DNA from: Sphingopyxis sp. H073
GTDB lineage: Bacteria > Pseudomonadota > Alphaproteobacteria > Sphingomonadales > Sphingomonadaceae
Assembly (NCBI RefSeq): GCF_001468395.1
Contig: NZ_LNSG01000001.1
Location: forward strand, 62,001-126,000
DNA: 64,000 nucleotides
Direction of reading: 5' to 3'
Below the pieces are notes generated by a model. The model was not told the DNA's origin. It ran no database searches and saw nothing but the letters and a program-made list of their open reading frames with translations. The position numbers and the translations under genes were made by a program. Positions 8,473 to 18,536 of this stretch are shown piece after piece (position 1 is the first letter of the stretch; each line of letters starts with the position of its first letter).

Positions 8473-10458
8473 CTATTTCAGCAACAGCGCCAGCGTCGCG
8501 AGGAACCCCTGCGCTTCGCGGCCACTCGCGCGCGGCACGGCGGGCAGGAACGCACGGCAGTCGAGGCACGCGGCCTGCACCGACCCGGTTTTCGCGAGCA
8601 GCGACAGGTCCTGTACCAGCCGGCGCTGGACGAGATCGCGGTTCATCGCCGCGATGCCGAACCAGCCGCGGGGTGCCGCCGCTTCCTGCTCCTGCTCGCC
8701 GCCGGTCAGGCTCGCGATCATCTTCGAAAATTCGCTCTGCTCTTCCTCATAATATTTGGCGTGGAAGGCGCCGTCGATCTTCGCGAGCTTCGCCGCGGCC
8801 GCCAGCGCGTCGGGAAGCCCACCGAACTGGTCGACAAGGCCGATCTGGCGCGCGGTGCCGCCTGCCCAGACGCGGCCTTCGGCGATCGTACGGATTTTCT
8901 CGATCGGCTGCTTGCGGCTCTTCGCGACAAGGCCGGTGAAGCGCGCGTAGATGTCCTCGACGCTTGCCTGCGCGAGCGCGTTGAACTCGTCGTTCACGCC
9001 GCCGAACACGTCGGGCTGGCCCGACAGCGGCGTCGTCGCGATGCCGTCGGCGTTGACGCCGATCTTCGCCAGCGTCTGGTCGAAGCTCGGGATGATGCCG
9101 AAGACACCGATCGATCCGGTGATCGTCTCGGGCTCGGCGAAGATGCGGTCGGCGGGGGTCGAGACCCAATAGCCGCCCGACGCGGCGACATTGGCCATCG
9201 AAACGACGACAGGCAGTTTCTTCGCCTTCGCCTGCAAAAGCGCCTGGCGGATCTGCTCGGACGCGAGCACCGATCCGCCGGGGGAATCGACGCGGAGCAC
9301 GATGGCTTTCGTGCCGCTGTCGGCCACCGCGTCGAGGATATGCTGCGCGACGGTGTCGCCGCCGGCGCTGCCGTTCGGTGCCTCGCCATCGACGATTTCG
9401 CCGACCACGGGTACGACCGCGATCGCGGCGCCCGCCTCGCTCACCGGATTGGCGGCGACCCAGTTTTCGAGCGGGATCGCGGCGAACTCCCACGGCCGGT
9501 TGTCGTCGCTGGTGCCGCTGATTTCGGCGACGCGCGCGCTGAACGCCATCCGGCTGCCGACCTTGTCGATCAGGCCGGCATCGACGCCCGCCTTCGACAA
9601 GTCGTTGCCCGCGGCCTTCACGGCGCCCGCCGTGTCGGCGATAAACGCATCGATCTTGGCCTTCGGGCGGGCCTTCTTGACATCGGTCAGCCAGTTTTCC
9701 CAAAGCGCCCCGGCATAGGCGAGGTCGGCCTCCTTCGCTTCGGGCGACTGGTCGCTGCGCAGATAGGGTTCGACCGCGCTCTTGAAGGTGCCGACGCGAT
9801 AGATGTGCGCGGTGACGCCGAGCTTGTCCATCAGCCCCTTGTAGTAAAGACGCGATCCGCCCGGCCCGGCGATCGCGACGCCGCCGATGCCATCGGCCCA
9901 GATTTCGCTCGCATGGGCGGCGATCTGGTAGCTGTCGGTGGTGTAGGCGGTCGCGAAGGCGAGCACGGGCTTGTTCTTCGCGCGCACCTTGTCGACCGCG
10001 GCGCCGATCTCGGCGAGCGAGACCTGCCCGCCGCCGAGGAAGCGGTCGAGGTCGAGCACGACCGAGGTCACGCGCTTGTCGGTCGCCGCGGTTTCGAGCG
10101 CGTGGACGACGTCGCGGGTGCGAAGTTCCTTGAGCTGGTTGCCCCCCGACAGCGCCGCGAGCGGATCGACGTCGGACGGCTGTTCGGACACGACACCGTT
10201 GAAATCGATCAGCAGCGCGCCCTCGCTGACCGGCAAGGCGGCGTTCGGCCGCCCGGCGAGCAGCCCAAAGAGGAGCGCAAAGAACATCAGGAGGAAGATC
10301 AGCGCCAGCGCGTCCTTGATCCCGACGAGCAGGTTCCAGACCTTGCGCGGGAAGCTGGTGCCGCCCTTGCGCTTGTCCTCGCCCGGCAGCGGGCGGCGGA
10401 CGGGGATGGCCCAGGGGCCGGCGGGGTCGTTCGGAGGGGTCGCGGTGCTGTCTGTCAT
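8473..10458 (-). CDS. sppA: Signal peptide peptidase SppA, 67K type
   Basis: Membrane-anchored serine protease that degrades cleaved signal peptides. From the ATG at 10458 the protein is 661 residues, the full-length (two-domain) Escherichia coli type. One membrane helix lies at about residues 49-67. The N-terminal protease-like domain carries the general-base lysine in RVGTFKSAVEPY (K226). The C-terminal domain carries DSPGGSV and the nucleophile serine in AASGGYW (S427). An upstream in-frame Met would add 12 basic residues; the inner start fits the family better. The gene is convergent with the hydrolase. Confidence 0.93.
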   Translation of the reverse strand: MTDSTATPPNDPAGPWAIPVRRPLPGEDKRKGGTSFPRKVWNLLVGIKDALALIFLLMFFALLFGLLAGRPNAALPVSEGALLIDFNGVVSEQPSDVDPLAALSGGNQLKELRTRDVVHALETAATDKRVTSVVLDLDRFLGGGQVSLAEIGAAVDKVRAKNKPVLAFATAYTTDSYQIAAHASEIWADGIGGVAIAGPGGSRLYYKGLMDKLGVTAHIYRVGTFKSAVEPYLRSDQSPEAKEADLAYAGALWENWLTDVKKARPKAKIDAFIADTAGAVKAAGNDLSKAGVDAGLIDKVGSRMAFSARVAEISGTSDDNRPWEFAAIPLENWVAANPVSEAGAAIAVVPVVGEIVDGEAPNGSAGGDTVAQHILDAVADSGTKAIVLRVDSPGGSVLASEQIRQALLQAKAKKLPVVVSMANVAASGGYWVSTPADRIFAEPETITGSIGVFGIIPSFDQTLAKIGVNADGIATTPLSGQPDVFGGVNDEFNALAQASVEDIYARFTGLVAKSRKQPIEKIRTIAEGRVWAGGTARQIGLVDQFGGLPDALAAAAKLAKIDGAFHAKYYEEEQSEFSKMIASLTGGEQEQEAAAPRGWFGIAAMNRDLVQRRLVQDLSLLAKTGSVQAACLDCRAFLPAVPRASGREAQGFLATLALLLK

Positions 10459-10536
10459 GCCTGCGAACCTAGGGCTGCGCCCCGTCCTTGGCAATGCACG
10501 CTTCGACCGAGGCGGAGCCAGCGACTACCAGCGCCG

Positions 10537-11457
10537 TCAAAGCCAGCCTTCGCCGCGATACCAGCGCACCGTTTCGGCGAGCGCGTCGGCGGTCGGGAGC
10601 GATGGTTGCCACAGGTCGGCGGGCGGGCGCGCGCCCTCGCTCGCGGCCCAGTCGGGATGCGAAATATAGCGCGCGCGGTCGGGGGTCAGCTTGGCGCGAT
10701 CGCCGCGAACGAACCGGTCGAGGCGCCCGCCCGCCTTGACCAGGGGCGCCGGGATCGCGAGCGTCGCAACGCGATCGCGTCCGACCGCGCCACTGATCGC
10801 CTGCGCGAAGTCCTTGTGCGACCAGCCGCCGGCGGTGCCGTCGTCGGGCTCGTAAGTCTGGCCGATGCTTTTTGCGTCATCGCTCGCCAGCGCGACGAGC
10901 AGGCGCGCGAGTTCGTCCACATAAATCGCCGACATCCGCCCGCGCGGGGGCAGCACCATTACCCCGCGCCACGCCATGCGGAACAGGTCGAGCATCTCGG
11001 TGTCGCCGGGGCCGAATACCGCGGGCGGCCGCACGATCGTCCAGTCGAGCCCGCTGGCGAGGATGACGCGTTCGGCGCGCTCCTTCGACCAGCCGTAATT
11101 CGACAGCTCGGGTTCGCGCGCGGCGAGCGAGGAGACGTGGATGAAGCGCCGCACCCCCGCGCCGCGCGCTGCGTCGACGACATTGGCGGTTGCGATGGCG
11201 TTGCCCGCTTCGAACGCGGCGCGCGTCGGCACGTTCACGACGCCCGCGATATGCATCGCGACCTCGGCGCCCGATACGATCGCGGCAAGGCTTTCGGGAT
11301 CATCGAGCGCGCCGGCGATCCAGGTGACGCCCTCGCGCGGCTCCTGCGGACGGCGGGTCAGGGCGCGGACGTGCCAGCCCGCTTCGACCGCCTGCCGCAC
11401 GGTTGCACCGCCCACGAAGCCGGTCGCGCCGGTCATCGCGAGCACGCGGTTCGTCAC
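10537..11457 (-). CDS. NAD(P)-dependent epimerase/dehydratase-type SDR protein
   Basis: 306-residue extended/atypical short-chain dehydrogenase. The N-terminal Rossmann motif GATGFVG, the catalytic-type YxxxK (YGWSK) preceded by HVSSLA, and the RPPAVFGPG region are visible. It is similar in style to NDUFA9-like or nucleoside-diphosphate-sugar epimerase relatives; the substrate is unknown. The GTG start overlaps the proB stop by 4 bp (GTGA), so it is translationally coupled to proB, but no proline-related activity is implied by the sequence. Confidence 0.85.
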   Translation of the reverse strand: MTNRVLAMTGATGFVGGATVRQAVEAGWHVRALTRRPQEPREGVTWIAGALDDPESLAAIVSGAEVAMHIAGVVNVPTRAAFEAGNAIATANVVDAARGAGVRRFIHVSSLAAREPELSNYGWSKERAERVILASGLDWTIVRPPAVFGPGDTEMLDLFRMAWRGVMVLPPRGRMSAIYVDELARLLVALASDDAKSIGQTYEPDDGTAGGWSHKDFAQAISGAVGRDRVATLAIPAPLVKAGGRLDRFVRGDRAKLTPDRARYISHPDWAASEGARPPADLWQPSLPTADALAETVRWYRGEGWL

Positions 11458-12557
11458 AGCAGCACCATATGATCACGGTGGACGATCGCGGTGCGGGGAG
11501 CATAGCCGAGCGCCGCCTCCTGCGCGTCGCGGCCGAGGCCGAGGATCGCCCTGGCGTCGGCCACCGGATATTCCGAAAGCCCGCGCGCGATCACGCGGCC
11601 GTCGGTTCCCGCGATGTCGAGAATGTCGCCGCGTGCGAAGTTGCCGCTCGCGTCGGTCACCCCGGCGGCGAGCAAGCTCGCGCCGCCGCGCAGCGCTTTC
11701 GCTGCGCCCACGTCGATGGTCAGGCGGCCCTTCGCGGTCAGCCCGCCTGCGAGCCAGGCCTTGCGCGCGCTCGCGCCTTTTTCGGCGACGAACAAGCTGT
11801 GCCGCGCCTCGGTCGATAGCGGCCGGTCGACGTGCCCCGACGCGATCGCCAGATGCGCCCCCGCGGCGTTGGCGATGCGCGCCGCCGCAATCTTCGACAC
11901 CATCCCGCCCGACCCCATGCCCGAAGCCGATCCGGCGTCGGCCATCGCCTCGATCGCGTCATCGATGCGTTCGATGCGCGCGATATGGGTGGCGCCGGGG
12001 AGGGCGGGGTTTCTATCGTAGAGCCCGTCGATGTCGGAAAGCAGGATCACGCCGCCCGCCGCCGCCGCCTGCCCGACGCGCGCGGCGAGCCGGTCGTTGT
12101 CGCCGAAGCGGATTTCCTCGGTCGCGACGCTGTCATTCTCGTTGATCACCGGCACGACGCCGAGGTTCAAAAGCCGGTCGAGCGTCGCCGAGGCGTTGAG
12201 ATAGCGGCGGCGATCCTCGAGGTCGTCGAGCGTCACGAGCATCTGCGCCGCGGTCAGCCCTTCGGCGCCCAGCACTTCGGCCCAGACATGGCTGAGCGCG
12301 ATCTGCCCGGTCGCGGCCGCCGCCTGTGCATCCTCGAGGCTGGCACGGCCGCCCTTGGCGAGCCCCAGCCGCCGCGCGCCGAGCGCGATCGCTCCCGAAG
12401 AGACGACCGCGACCTGCTGGCCGGCGCGGATGCGCCCCGCGATGTCGGCGGCGATCCCCTTGAGCCATTCGCGCCGCACCGCGCCGCCCTCATCGACGAG
12501 CAGCGCCGATCCGATCTTGACGATCAGCCTGGGGCAGGAGGCGGGCGCGAACAACAT
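11454..12557 (-). CDS. proB: Glutamate 5-kinase
   Basis: First enzyme of proline synthesis: it phosphorylates L-glutamate at the gamma carboxylate with ATP. The 367 residues comprise an amino-acid-kinase domain (KIGSALL near the start, SSGAIALG, NENDSVATEEIRFGDND, LLSDIDGLYD, GSGGMVSKI) and a C-terminal PUA domain (about residues 275-360, FARGDILDI). Length and domain order match standard ProB. It is the first gene of a two-gene unit with the SDR; proA is not in the window. Confidence 0.95.
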   Translation of the reverse strand: MLFAPASCPRLIVKIGSALLVDEGGAVRREWLKGIAADIAGRIRAGQQVAVVSSGAIALGARRLGLAKGGRASLEDAQAAAATGQIALSHVWAEVLGAEGLTAAQMLVTLDDLEDRRRYLNASATLDRLLNLGVVPVINENDSVATEEIRFGDNDRLAARVGQAAAAGGVILLSDIDGLYDRNPALPGATHIARIERIDDAIEAMADAGSASGMGSGGMVSKIAAARIANAAGAHLAIASGHVDRPLSTEARHSLFVAEKGASARKAWLAGGLTAKGRLTIDVGAAKALRGGASLLAAGVTDASGNFARGDILDIAGTDGRVIARGLSEYPVADARAILGLGRDAQEAALGYAPRTAIVHRDHMVLL

Positions 12558-12689
12558 GCGCCGCCGATAGCGTGCGCGGGCGGGGGTGCCAATGCGAATA
12601 TCGCAGGCTTCGCGCGGCTATGCTATGCAGCGCGGGCCTCATCGAGCCCTTCTGGAGAGTCGCAAGCCAATCGGGTGAGGAGCGATGCG

Positions 12690-13751
12690 ATGGCGACCGT
12701 TTTGGACGAAGAGAGACTGCACACGTTCGTCGGCAAGATGCTCGGCGATCTTGGCGGCGGAATGAGTGTGCCGACGGTGCGGCTGGGATTCAGCCTCGGG
12801 CTGTTCGACGCGCTGGCGGAGGGGCCCGCGACCGCGGCCGATCTCGCCGCGCGCGCGGGCAATCTCCACGAACGCTATGTCCGCGAATGGGCGTTGGCGC
12901 AGGCAGCGAGCGGCTATGTTGACTATGATCCGGCGAGCGAGCGGTTCAGCCTCTCGCCCGAACAGGCGATGGTGTTCGTCCATCGCGACAGCCCGGTCTT
13001 TCTTGCCGGCGCCTTCGACCTGATCGCCGCGATGATCGAAGCGCAGCCGAAGGTCGAGGATTGTTTCCGCCGCGGCACGGGGGTGCGCTGGGGCGATCAT
13101 GCCGGTTGCCTCTTTTGCGCGACGGGCGCTTTCTTCCGCCCCGGCTATGTCAACAATATCGTCCAGAACTGGATTCCCGCATTGGATGGCGTCGAGGCGA
13201 AACTGCGGCGCGGTGCCGCGGTCGCCGACGTCGGCTGCGGGGTCGGCTTCTCGACCCTGCTGATGGCCGACGCATACCCCGAAAGCCGGTTCGTCGGCTT
13301 CGATTTCCACGCGCCGTCGATCGAGGAGGCGCGGCGCCACGCCGCTGGTCATGGCTATGGCGATCGCGTGCGTTTCGAGGTCGCGACGGCAAAGGAGATC
13401 GCCGAGGAGGGGTTCGACCTGATCACCATGTATGATTGCCTGCACGACATGGGCGACCCGCGCGGCTGCGCCGCGCAAATGCGCCGCATAATGGCGCCGG
13501 ACGGGACGTGGATGATCGTCGAGCCGGTCGCGGGCAATACGCCCGCCGACAATATGAACCCGGTCGGGCGCCTCTATTACAACGCGTCGACGATGATCTG
13601 CGTGCCGACCTCGCTCGATCAGGAGGTCGGCGAGGGGCTGGGCGCACAGGCGGGCGAGGCGCGGTTGTCCGATGTCGTGCGCGCGGGCGGCTTTGCGAGC
13701 GTCCGCCGCGCGACCGAAGGGCCCTTCAACATGGTGCTGGAGGCGCGGTGA
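12690..13751 (+). CDS. Class I SAM-dependent methyltransferase with N-terminal winged helix
   Basis: 353 residues from an ATG preceded by GAGGAG. The N-terminal ~110 residues look like a winged-helix dimerisation module (LGLFDALAEGPATAADLAARAG). They are followed by a Rossmann methyltransferase domain with SAM motif I VADVGCGVGFST, an acidic GFDFH after strand 2, and ITMYDCLHDMGDP in motif IV. This architecture resembles the Rv2258c type of O/C-methyltransferase; the substrate is not known. The long open frame upstream of 12690 is a shadow of proB on the other strand. The gene is convergent with obgE, with adjacent stops. Confidence 0.85.
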   Translation: MATVLDEERLHTFVGKMLGDLGGGMSVPTVRLGFSLGLFDALAEGPATAADLAARAGNLHERYVREWALAQAASGYVDYDPASERFSLSPEQAMVFVHRDSPVFLAGAFDLIAAMIEAQPKVEDCFRRGTGVRWGDHAGCLFCATGAFFRPGYVNNIVQNWIPALDGVEAKLRRGAAVADVGCGVGFSTLLMADAYPESRFVGFDFHAPSIEEARRHAAGHGYGDRVRFEVATAKEIAEEGFDLITMYDCLHDMGDPRGCAAQMRRIMAPDGTWMIVEPVAGNTPADNMNPVGRLYYNASTMICVPTSLDQEVGEGLGAQAGEARLSDVVRAGGFASVRRATEGPFNMVLEAR

Positions 13752-14807
<1,056 letters not shown>

Positions 14808-14830
14808 TTAGGGGGAAAGGCCCGTTTTGG

Positions 14831-15424
14831 CTAGCGTCGCTTGCCGACTCCACTGGCGATCAGCGATTCATAGGCGATGTCGCGCGCGCGGTGGCGCGGC
14901 AGGCCGAGCGCGCGCGCGAGCGGCGCGCCGAAAAGCGCATCGCCGAGCGCGAGCAGCACGAGTTGCATCGTCTCGTCCTCGAGCGGCTGCTCCTCGGCGC
15001 TATGATCCTGCCGCAATTCCTCGACGAGGTCATGGATTGCCTTTAGGATCGGATCGAGCGCGTTTTCGTTGCCCGACAGGATCATCCAGCTTGCCAGCGC
15101 CCCGCCGCCGCCCGTGTCGAAGGCGTCGAAGGCGAGGTCAACGACTTCGCGCGGATTCTGGTCGCTGGCGCGCTGACGGAGCACCGTCTCGCGGATCGTG
15201 GTGCTCACGAATTCGGCCATATTGTCGATCAGCGCCTGTTGCAGCCCCGCCGCGCTGCCGAAATGATGAAGCAGGTTCGCGTGCGTTCGGTCGACGCGCG
15301 CCGCGACGGCTTTCAGCGTCACCGCCTGCGGTCCGTTCTCGATCAGTATCTGGCGCGCCGCGTCGATCGCGGCGGCGCGGCTTTCCTCGGGACTCAGCCG
15401 CTTCTTGACTGCAATTGACACCAC
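14831..15424 (-). CDS. TetR-family transcriptional regulator
   Basis: 197 residues with an N-terminal TetR-type helix-turn-helix (ARQILIENGPQAVTLKAVAA, then RTHANLLHHFGSAAGLQQAL) and a helical ligand-binding domain. The start is GTG (two consecutive GTG codons). It is divergent from the PF10118 gene with a 74-bp shared region, the usual arrangement for a local repressor. It therefore probably controls itself and that neighbour. The inducer is unknown. Confidence 0.88.
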   Translation of the reverse strand: MVSIAVKKRLSPEESRAAAIDAARQILIENGPQAVTLKAVAARVDRTHANLLHHFGSAAGLQQALIDNMAEFVSTTIRETVLRQRASDQNPREVVDLAFDAFDTGGGGALASWMILSGNENALDPILKAIHDLVEELRQDHSAEEQPLEDETMQLVLLALGDALFGAPLARALGLPRHRARDIAYESLIASGVGKRR

Positions 15425-15498
15425 TGTAAGTAACCTTTAATATCTACCCCACCGGACGTCCCCACGTCCTGAAACCCCTTTCCGACGGTGAGGATCAT

Positions 15499-16389
15499 AT
15501 GTCCAGCCTTTCGCACTCCCCGACCCCGAATGACCTTACGATAACGCCGCGCGACGTCCGCTTCGGGCGCGAGGACAGGCAGGGCCGCTGGTGGTTGAAC
15601 GGCGACCCGATCGCCTCGGCGTTCCACACCGCGCTGTCGGTGACCTTCCCGAAGGGCGAGGCGATGTTCATCGAGGCGGTGAAGGCGCACCGCGAGGGCG
15701 TGCCCGACAAATTGGCGCGCGAGATCCGCGCCTTCACGCAGCAGGAGGTGATCCACAGCCGCGAGCATGTCGTCTTCAACCGGAAGGCGGCCGAGGCAGG
15801 ATATGATCTCTCCGAACTCGAGGGCGACGTCGACGAGGTGATGGCGCTGATCAAGGCGCGTCCGCCGATCGTCAACCTGATGGCGACGATCGCGCTCGAA
15901 CATTACACCGCGATGATGGCGGCGGTGATGCTGAAGGATCCCAAGATGTACGAGGGCGCCGAAGCGGAATGGGCGGCCTTGTGGAAATGGCATGCGATCG
16001 AGGAGATCGAGCATAAGGGCGTCGCCTACGACACCTGGCTCCACGCGACGAAAGACTGGAGCCGCTTTCGCCGCTGGCGCGCCAAGTCGCTGATGATGCT
16101 GCTCGTCACGACGCGCTTCTGGCCGCGCCGCGTCAAGGGGATGAAGGCGCTGCTCAGGCAGGACGGCCTCACCGGCTGGCGCGTCAGCGCGCGGATCTGG
16201 TGGTATCTGCTCGGCAGCCCCGGCATCCTGCGCCGCAGCTTCCTCCCCTGGCTCGCCTATTTCATGCCGGGCTTCCATCCGTGGAACCACGACGACCGCG
16301 CGCTGATCGGCAAATATGAAAGCGACTATGCCGATGCCGTGATGACGGCGCCGTCGTCGGCGCCCGAACTGGCTGCGGCCGCTGCTTAA
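15499..16389 (+). CDS. Predicted metal-dependent hydrolase, PF10118 family
   Basis: 296 residues of the PF10118 'predicted metal-dependent hydrolase' family, a ferritin-like helical fold with a putative di-metal site. Candidate ligands are visible as QQEVIHSREH, IALEHYTAM, and WHAIEEIEHKG. The C-terminal half contains hydrophobic stretches (about residues 190-275), suggesting membrane association. Members often sit beside TetR regulators, as here. The catalysed reaction has not been settled for the family. Confidence 0.85.
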   Translation: MSSLSHSPTPNDLTITPRDVRFGREDRQGRWWLNGDPIASAFHTALSVTFPKGEAMFIEAVKAHREGVPDKLAREIRAFTQQEVIHSREHVVFNRKAAEAGYDLSELEGDVDEVMALIKARPPIVNLMATIALEHYTAMMAAVMLKDPKMYEGAEAEWAALWKWHAIEEIEHKGVAYDTWLHATKDWSRFRRWRAKSLMMLLVTTRFWPRRVKGMKALLRQDGLTGWRVSARIWWYLLGSPGILRRSFLPWLAYFMPGFHPWNHDDRALIGKYESDYADAVMTAPSSAPELAAAAA

Positions 16390-16423
16390 GCGGCCGGCAG
16401 GATTCGACCGATTGCGGACATTG

Positions 16424-16559
16424 ATCCTCCCTGTGCCGCAGGCATGGGGAGGTGGCAGCGCGAAGCGCTGACGGAGGGGCAAATGGCGCGACGTTGCCGC
16501 CCCTCCACCACCGCCTACGGCGGCGGTCTCCCTCCCCATCGCTTCGCGACAGGGAGGAT
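16424..16559. repeat. Palindromic intergenic repeat, family A, copy 2
   Basis: 136-bp copy of the palindrome also found at 4908-5032 and 34224-34350, here 34 bp after the PF10118 gene. The outer arms ATCCTCCCTGT and ACAGGGAGGAT pair, as do TGACGGAGGGGC and GCCCCTCCACCA further in. The centre (AAATGGCGCGACGTTG) differs from copy 1, as expected for an element conserved in its stems only. Confidence 0.88.
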
Positions 16560-16568
16560 AATTCCCTC

Positions 16569-16645
16569 TTCGTCATCCCGGACTTGATCCGGGATCCACG
16601 ACTTTGGCGCTGCAATGGATCCCGGATCAAGTCCGGGATGACGAA
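16569..16645. repeat. Perfect 30-bp inverted repeat, family B
   Basis: Left arm at 16569-16598 and right arm at 16616-16645 are exact reverse complements over 30 bp (core CCCGGACTTGATCCGGG), separated by 17 nt. The left arm of another copy lies at 63966-63995, cut by the window edge. This is a dispersed palindrome common in sphingomonad genomes. With a 30-bp stem it would terminate transcription in either direction. Confidence 0.9.
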
Positions 16646-16655
16646 GGTCTGGAAT

Positions 16656-16865
16656 CCACCCCAAAGCCGACGCAAAGAAAGCCCTTTCCTACATTATCCC
16701 GCTGTGTCAGCCTTCATCCGACGCTCTCACTTGATGGATCAACGCGGCGAGGCGGGCGAGAGGCGTTCGGCACCCCCGGTCCCAAACCGGCGATGCAATG
16801 GGCTGAACTTTCCTGAACTTTGAAAAATCCATGCCGCGATGACCAGGCAAGGCACGGCGGCTTCC
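16656..16865. repeat. Uncharacterised dispersed element, family E, copy 1
   Basis: Non-coding stretch sharing long blocks with the inverted region at 63709-63941. A 34-bp block starting CCTTTCCTACATTATCCCGC (16683-16716) is identical in both, and a block of about 44 bp around TGAACTTTCCTGAACTTTGA (16801-16845) is nearly identical. The sequence between them is diverged. Both copies lie directly beside a family B palindrome. No convincing ORF is conserved between copies. Confidence 0.8.
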
Positions 16866-16940
16866 GGTCCCGGGCCGCCGCTTGCCTCTGGACGTCCCTG
16901 CTTCTGTCCCATATCCCCGCTTGGGGTCAGGGGAGGCGTC

Positions 16941-17501
16941 ATGCAGCCACGGATGTCGGCGGCGGAGATCACACAGCTTGAGCTGCAACTCGCGGGGCGG
17001 GATTCTTTGCTCCAGTTCGGCTGCGGTAACGCGACGCTCGTCGCGGCGCGGCAAGTGCGCAAGATCGTCGCGGTCGACGGCGACGCGGCCTGGCTTGACG
17101 AAGTGGGGCAGAATCTGGCGCGCGCCGCGATCGATTTCTCCCCCTTCCATGCCGATATCGGCCCGACGCGCGAGGGCGGCTATCCCGCCGACGCGGGCCG
17201 GGCGCGCGACTGGCCGCGCTATCATGTCGATGTCTGGCGAAAGCTTGCGGGCAGCCCCGATGCCGTGCTGCTCGACGGCCGCTTTCGCGTCGCCTGCCTG
17301 TTGCAGTCGATCATCCACTGCAAGCCCGACTGCATCTTCCTGTTCCACGATTTCGTCGATCGCCCGCCCTATCAGGTGGTGACGCGGCACGTCGACGTGC
17401 TGGCGCGCGTCGATACGCTGGCGGTCATGCGGACCAAGCCGCAGGTCGACGGCAAGGCGGTGCTCCACGACCTGTTCGACCATTTCTTCGTCGCGGATTG
17501 A
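16941..17501 (+). CDS. Rossmann-like protein, possible degenerate methyltransferase
   Basis: 186 residues from an ATG with AGGGGAGG upstream; the frame is open further upstream but only through repeat E. A motif-I-like stretch LLQFGCGNATLVAA is followed by KIVAVDGDAAWL with an acidic residue after strand 2, as in class I methyltransferases. DAVLLDGRFRVACL and FLFHDFVDRP come later. This pattern is seen in small uncharacterised methyltransferase-like proteins of marine and sphingomonad bacteria. Substrate and activity are unknown. It is 45 bp ahead of a GNAT gene. Confidence 0.72.
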   Translation: MQPRMSAAEITQLELQLAGRDSLLQFGCGNATLVAARQVRKIVAVDGDAAWLDEVGQNLARAAIDFSPFHADIGPTREGGYPADAGRARDWPRYHVDVWRKLAGSPDAVLLDGRFRVACLLQSIIHCKPDCIFLFHDFVDRPPYQVVTRHVDVLARVDTLAVMRTKPQVDGKAVLHDLFDHFFVAD

Positions 17502-17546
17502 TCGGGCGGATTGACCGGCGCCCCGGCGCTGCGGCATGTCGGGTCG

Positions 17547-18092
17547 ATGTTCACCGCCCCGAAACTCGCCGCGCCCCCGACGATCGAGACCGATCGCCTT
17601 CGCCTTCGCCCGACGCGCTTTTCGGACAAGGACGTCCATATCGCAATGTGGGCCGACGCGCGCGTCACGCGCTTCATCGGCGGCGAACCGCGCACACCCG
17701 ACGTCAGCTGGGGCAAGTTCCTGAGCTCGGCGGGGCTCTGGCCGGTGATGGGGTTCGGCTATTGGGTCTTCGCCGACCGCGCGAGCGACGCGCTCGTCGG
17801 CATGGGGGGGCTGAGCTATTTCTGCCGCGGCATCCCCGAGCTCGAGGGCGTACCCGAAGCGGGCTGGGCGTTCGACGCCGATCATTGGGGCGCTGGCTAT
17901 GCGACCGAGGCGATGACCGCTGCGCTCGGCTGGGCTGACGAGAATCTCGACGCGACCGAAGTGCGCTGCATCATCGACCCCGGCAACGGCGCGTCCGAAC
18001 GCGTGGCCACAAAGCTCGGGTTCCAGCGCATTGGGAAGAGCGACGCGCTGGGCGATGTCGTCGCGATCTATGCGCGGCCGCGCGGGGGCTAG
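17547..18092 (+). CDS. GNAT-family N-acetyltransferase
   Basis: 181-residue GNAT acetyltransferase of the RimJ/RimL-like type (acetyl_3). The N-terminal IETDRLRLRP, the central LVGMGGLSYF strand and the acetyl-CoA-binding GWAFDADHWGAGYATEA with the Q/RxxGxG/A-like loop are visible, as is the closing NGASERVATKLGFQ. The substrate may be a protein N-terminus or a small molecule. The ATG at 17547 is preferred over an upstream TTG. The stop overlaps the convergent nfeD stop by 4 bp. Confidence 0.88.
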   Translation: MFTAPKLAAPPTIETDRLRLRPTRFSDKDVHIAMWADARVTRFIGGEPRTPDVSWGKFLSSAGLWPVMGFGYWVFADRASDALVGMGGLSYFCRGIPELEGVPEAGWAFDADHWGAGYATEAMTAALGWADENLDATEVRCIIDPGNGASERVATKLGFQRIGKSDALGDVVAIYARPRGG

Positions 18093-18535
18093 AGCGCCTC
18101 GACGACCAGCACGCCGCCCTCGGCGCTGACGACGCGAACCTTGGACCCCTCGGCGATATCGGGGCCGCGTACCGGCCATTCACCGTCGCCGACCTTGGCG
18201 CGGCCGCGGCCGTCCTCGATCGCCTTGGTCACCGTCAGGACCTCGCCAACGAGGCGGCCGCCGCGCTGGTTGAGGTGCGGGTCGGTGGTAGTGATCGGGT
18301 TCGCCTTCAGCCAGCGGCGCCCGCCATAGAGGGCGACGAACGACAGGATCGCGAAGATACCGAGCTGGAGCGGTATGCTCAGCGGCACGACCCATGCGAT
18401 CACGCCGGTGACGACCGCCGCGGCGCCGACCCAGATCAGGAAAAAACCCGGCGCGACGATCTCGGCGGCGGCGAGCAGCACGCCGAGCGAGAGCCATGCC
18501 CAATGGGGTTCCATATTGGCGATGAAATCGGGCAT
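18089..18535 (-). CDS. nfeD: NfeD-family membrane protein
   Basis: 148-residue short-form NfeD: two to three membrane helices (about residues 12-70) followed by a soluble OB-fold beta domain (residues about 85-148, GRLVGEVLTV...GSKVRVVSAEGGVLVVE). It is one base after the stop of the SPFH gene and so is its operon partner. NfeD proteins are known to pair with stomatin/SPFH proteins in membrane microdomain organisation and quality control. Confidence 0.88.
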   Translation of the reverse strand: MPDFIANMEPHWAWLSLGVLLAAAEIVAPGFFLIWVGAAAVVTGVIAWVVPLSIPLQLGIFAILSFVALYGGRRWLKANPITTTDPHLNQRGGRLVGEVLTVTKAIEDGRGRAKVGDGEWPVRGPDIAEGSKVRVVSAEGGVLVVEAL

Positions 18536-18536
18536 G

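Noticed and set aside
8425-11472. A 1015-codon plus-strand frame opposite sppA and the SDR gene.
   Set aside because: It is exactly antisense to two well-supported genes and its composition (His, Arg, Asp, Gly-rich, no motifs) is that of a mirror frame.
16571-16645. Possible CRISPR-like or attachment-site repeat.
   Set aside because: It is a single inverted repeat with one loop, not a series of direct repeats with spacers, and no integrase or cas gene is near.
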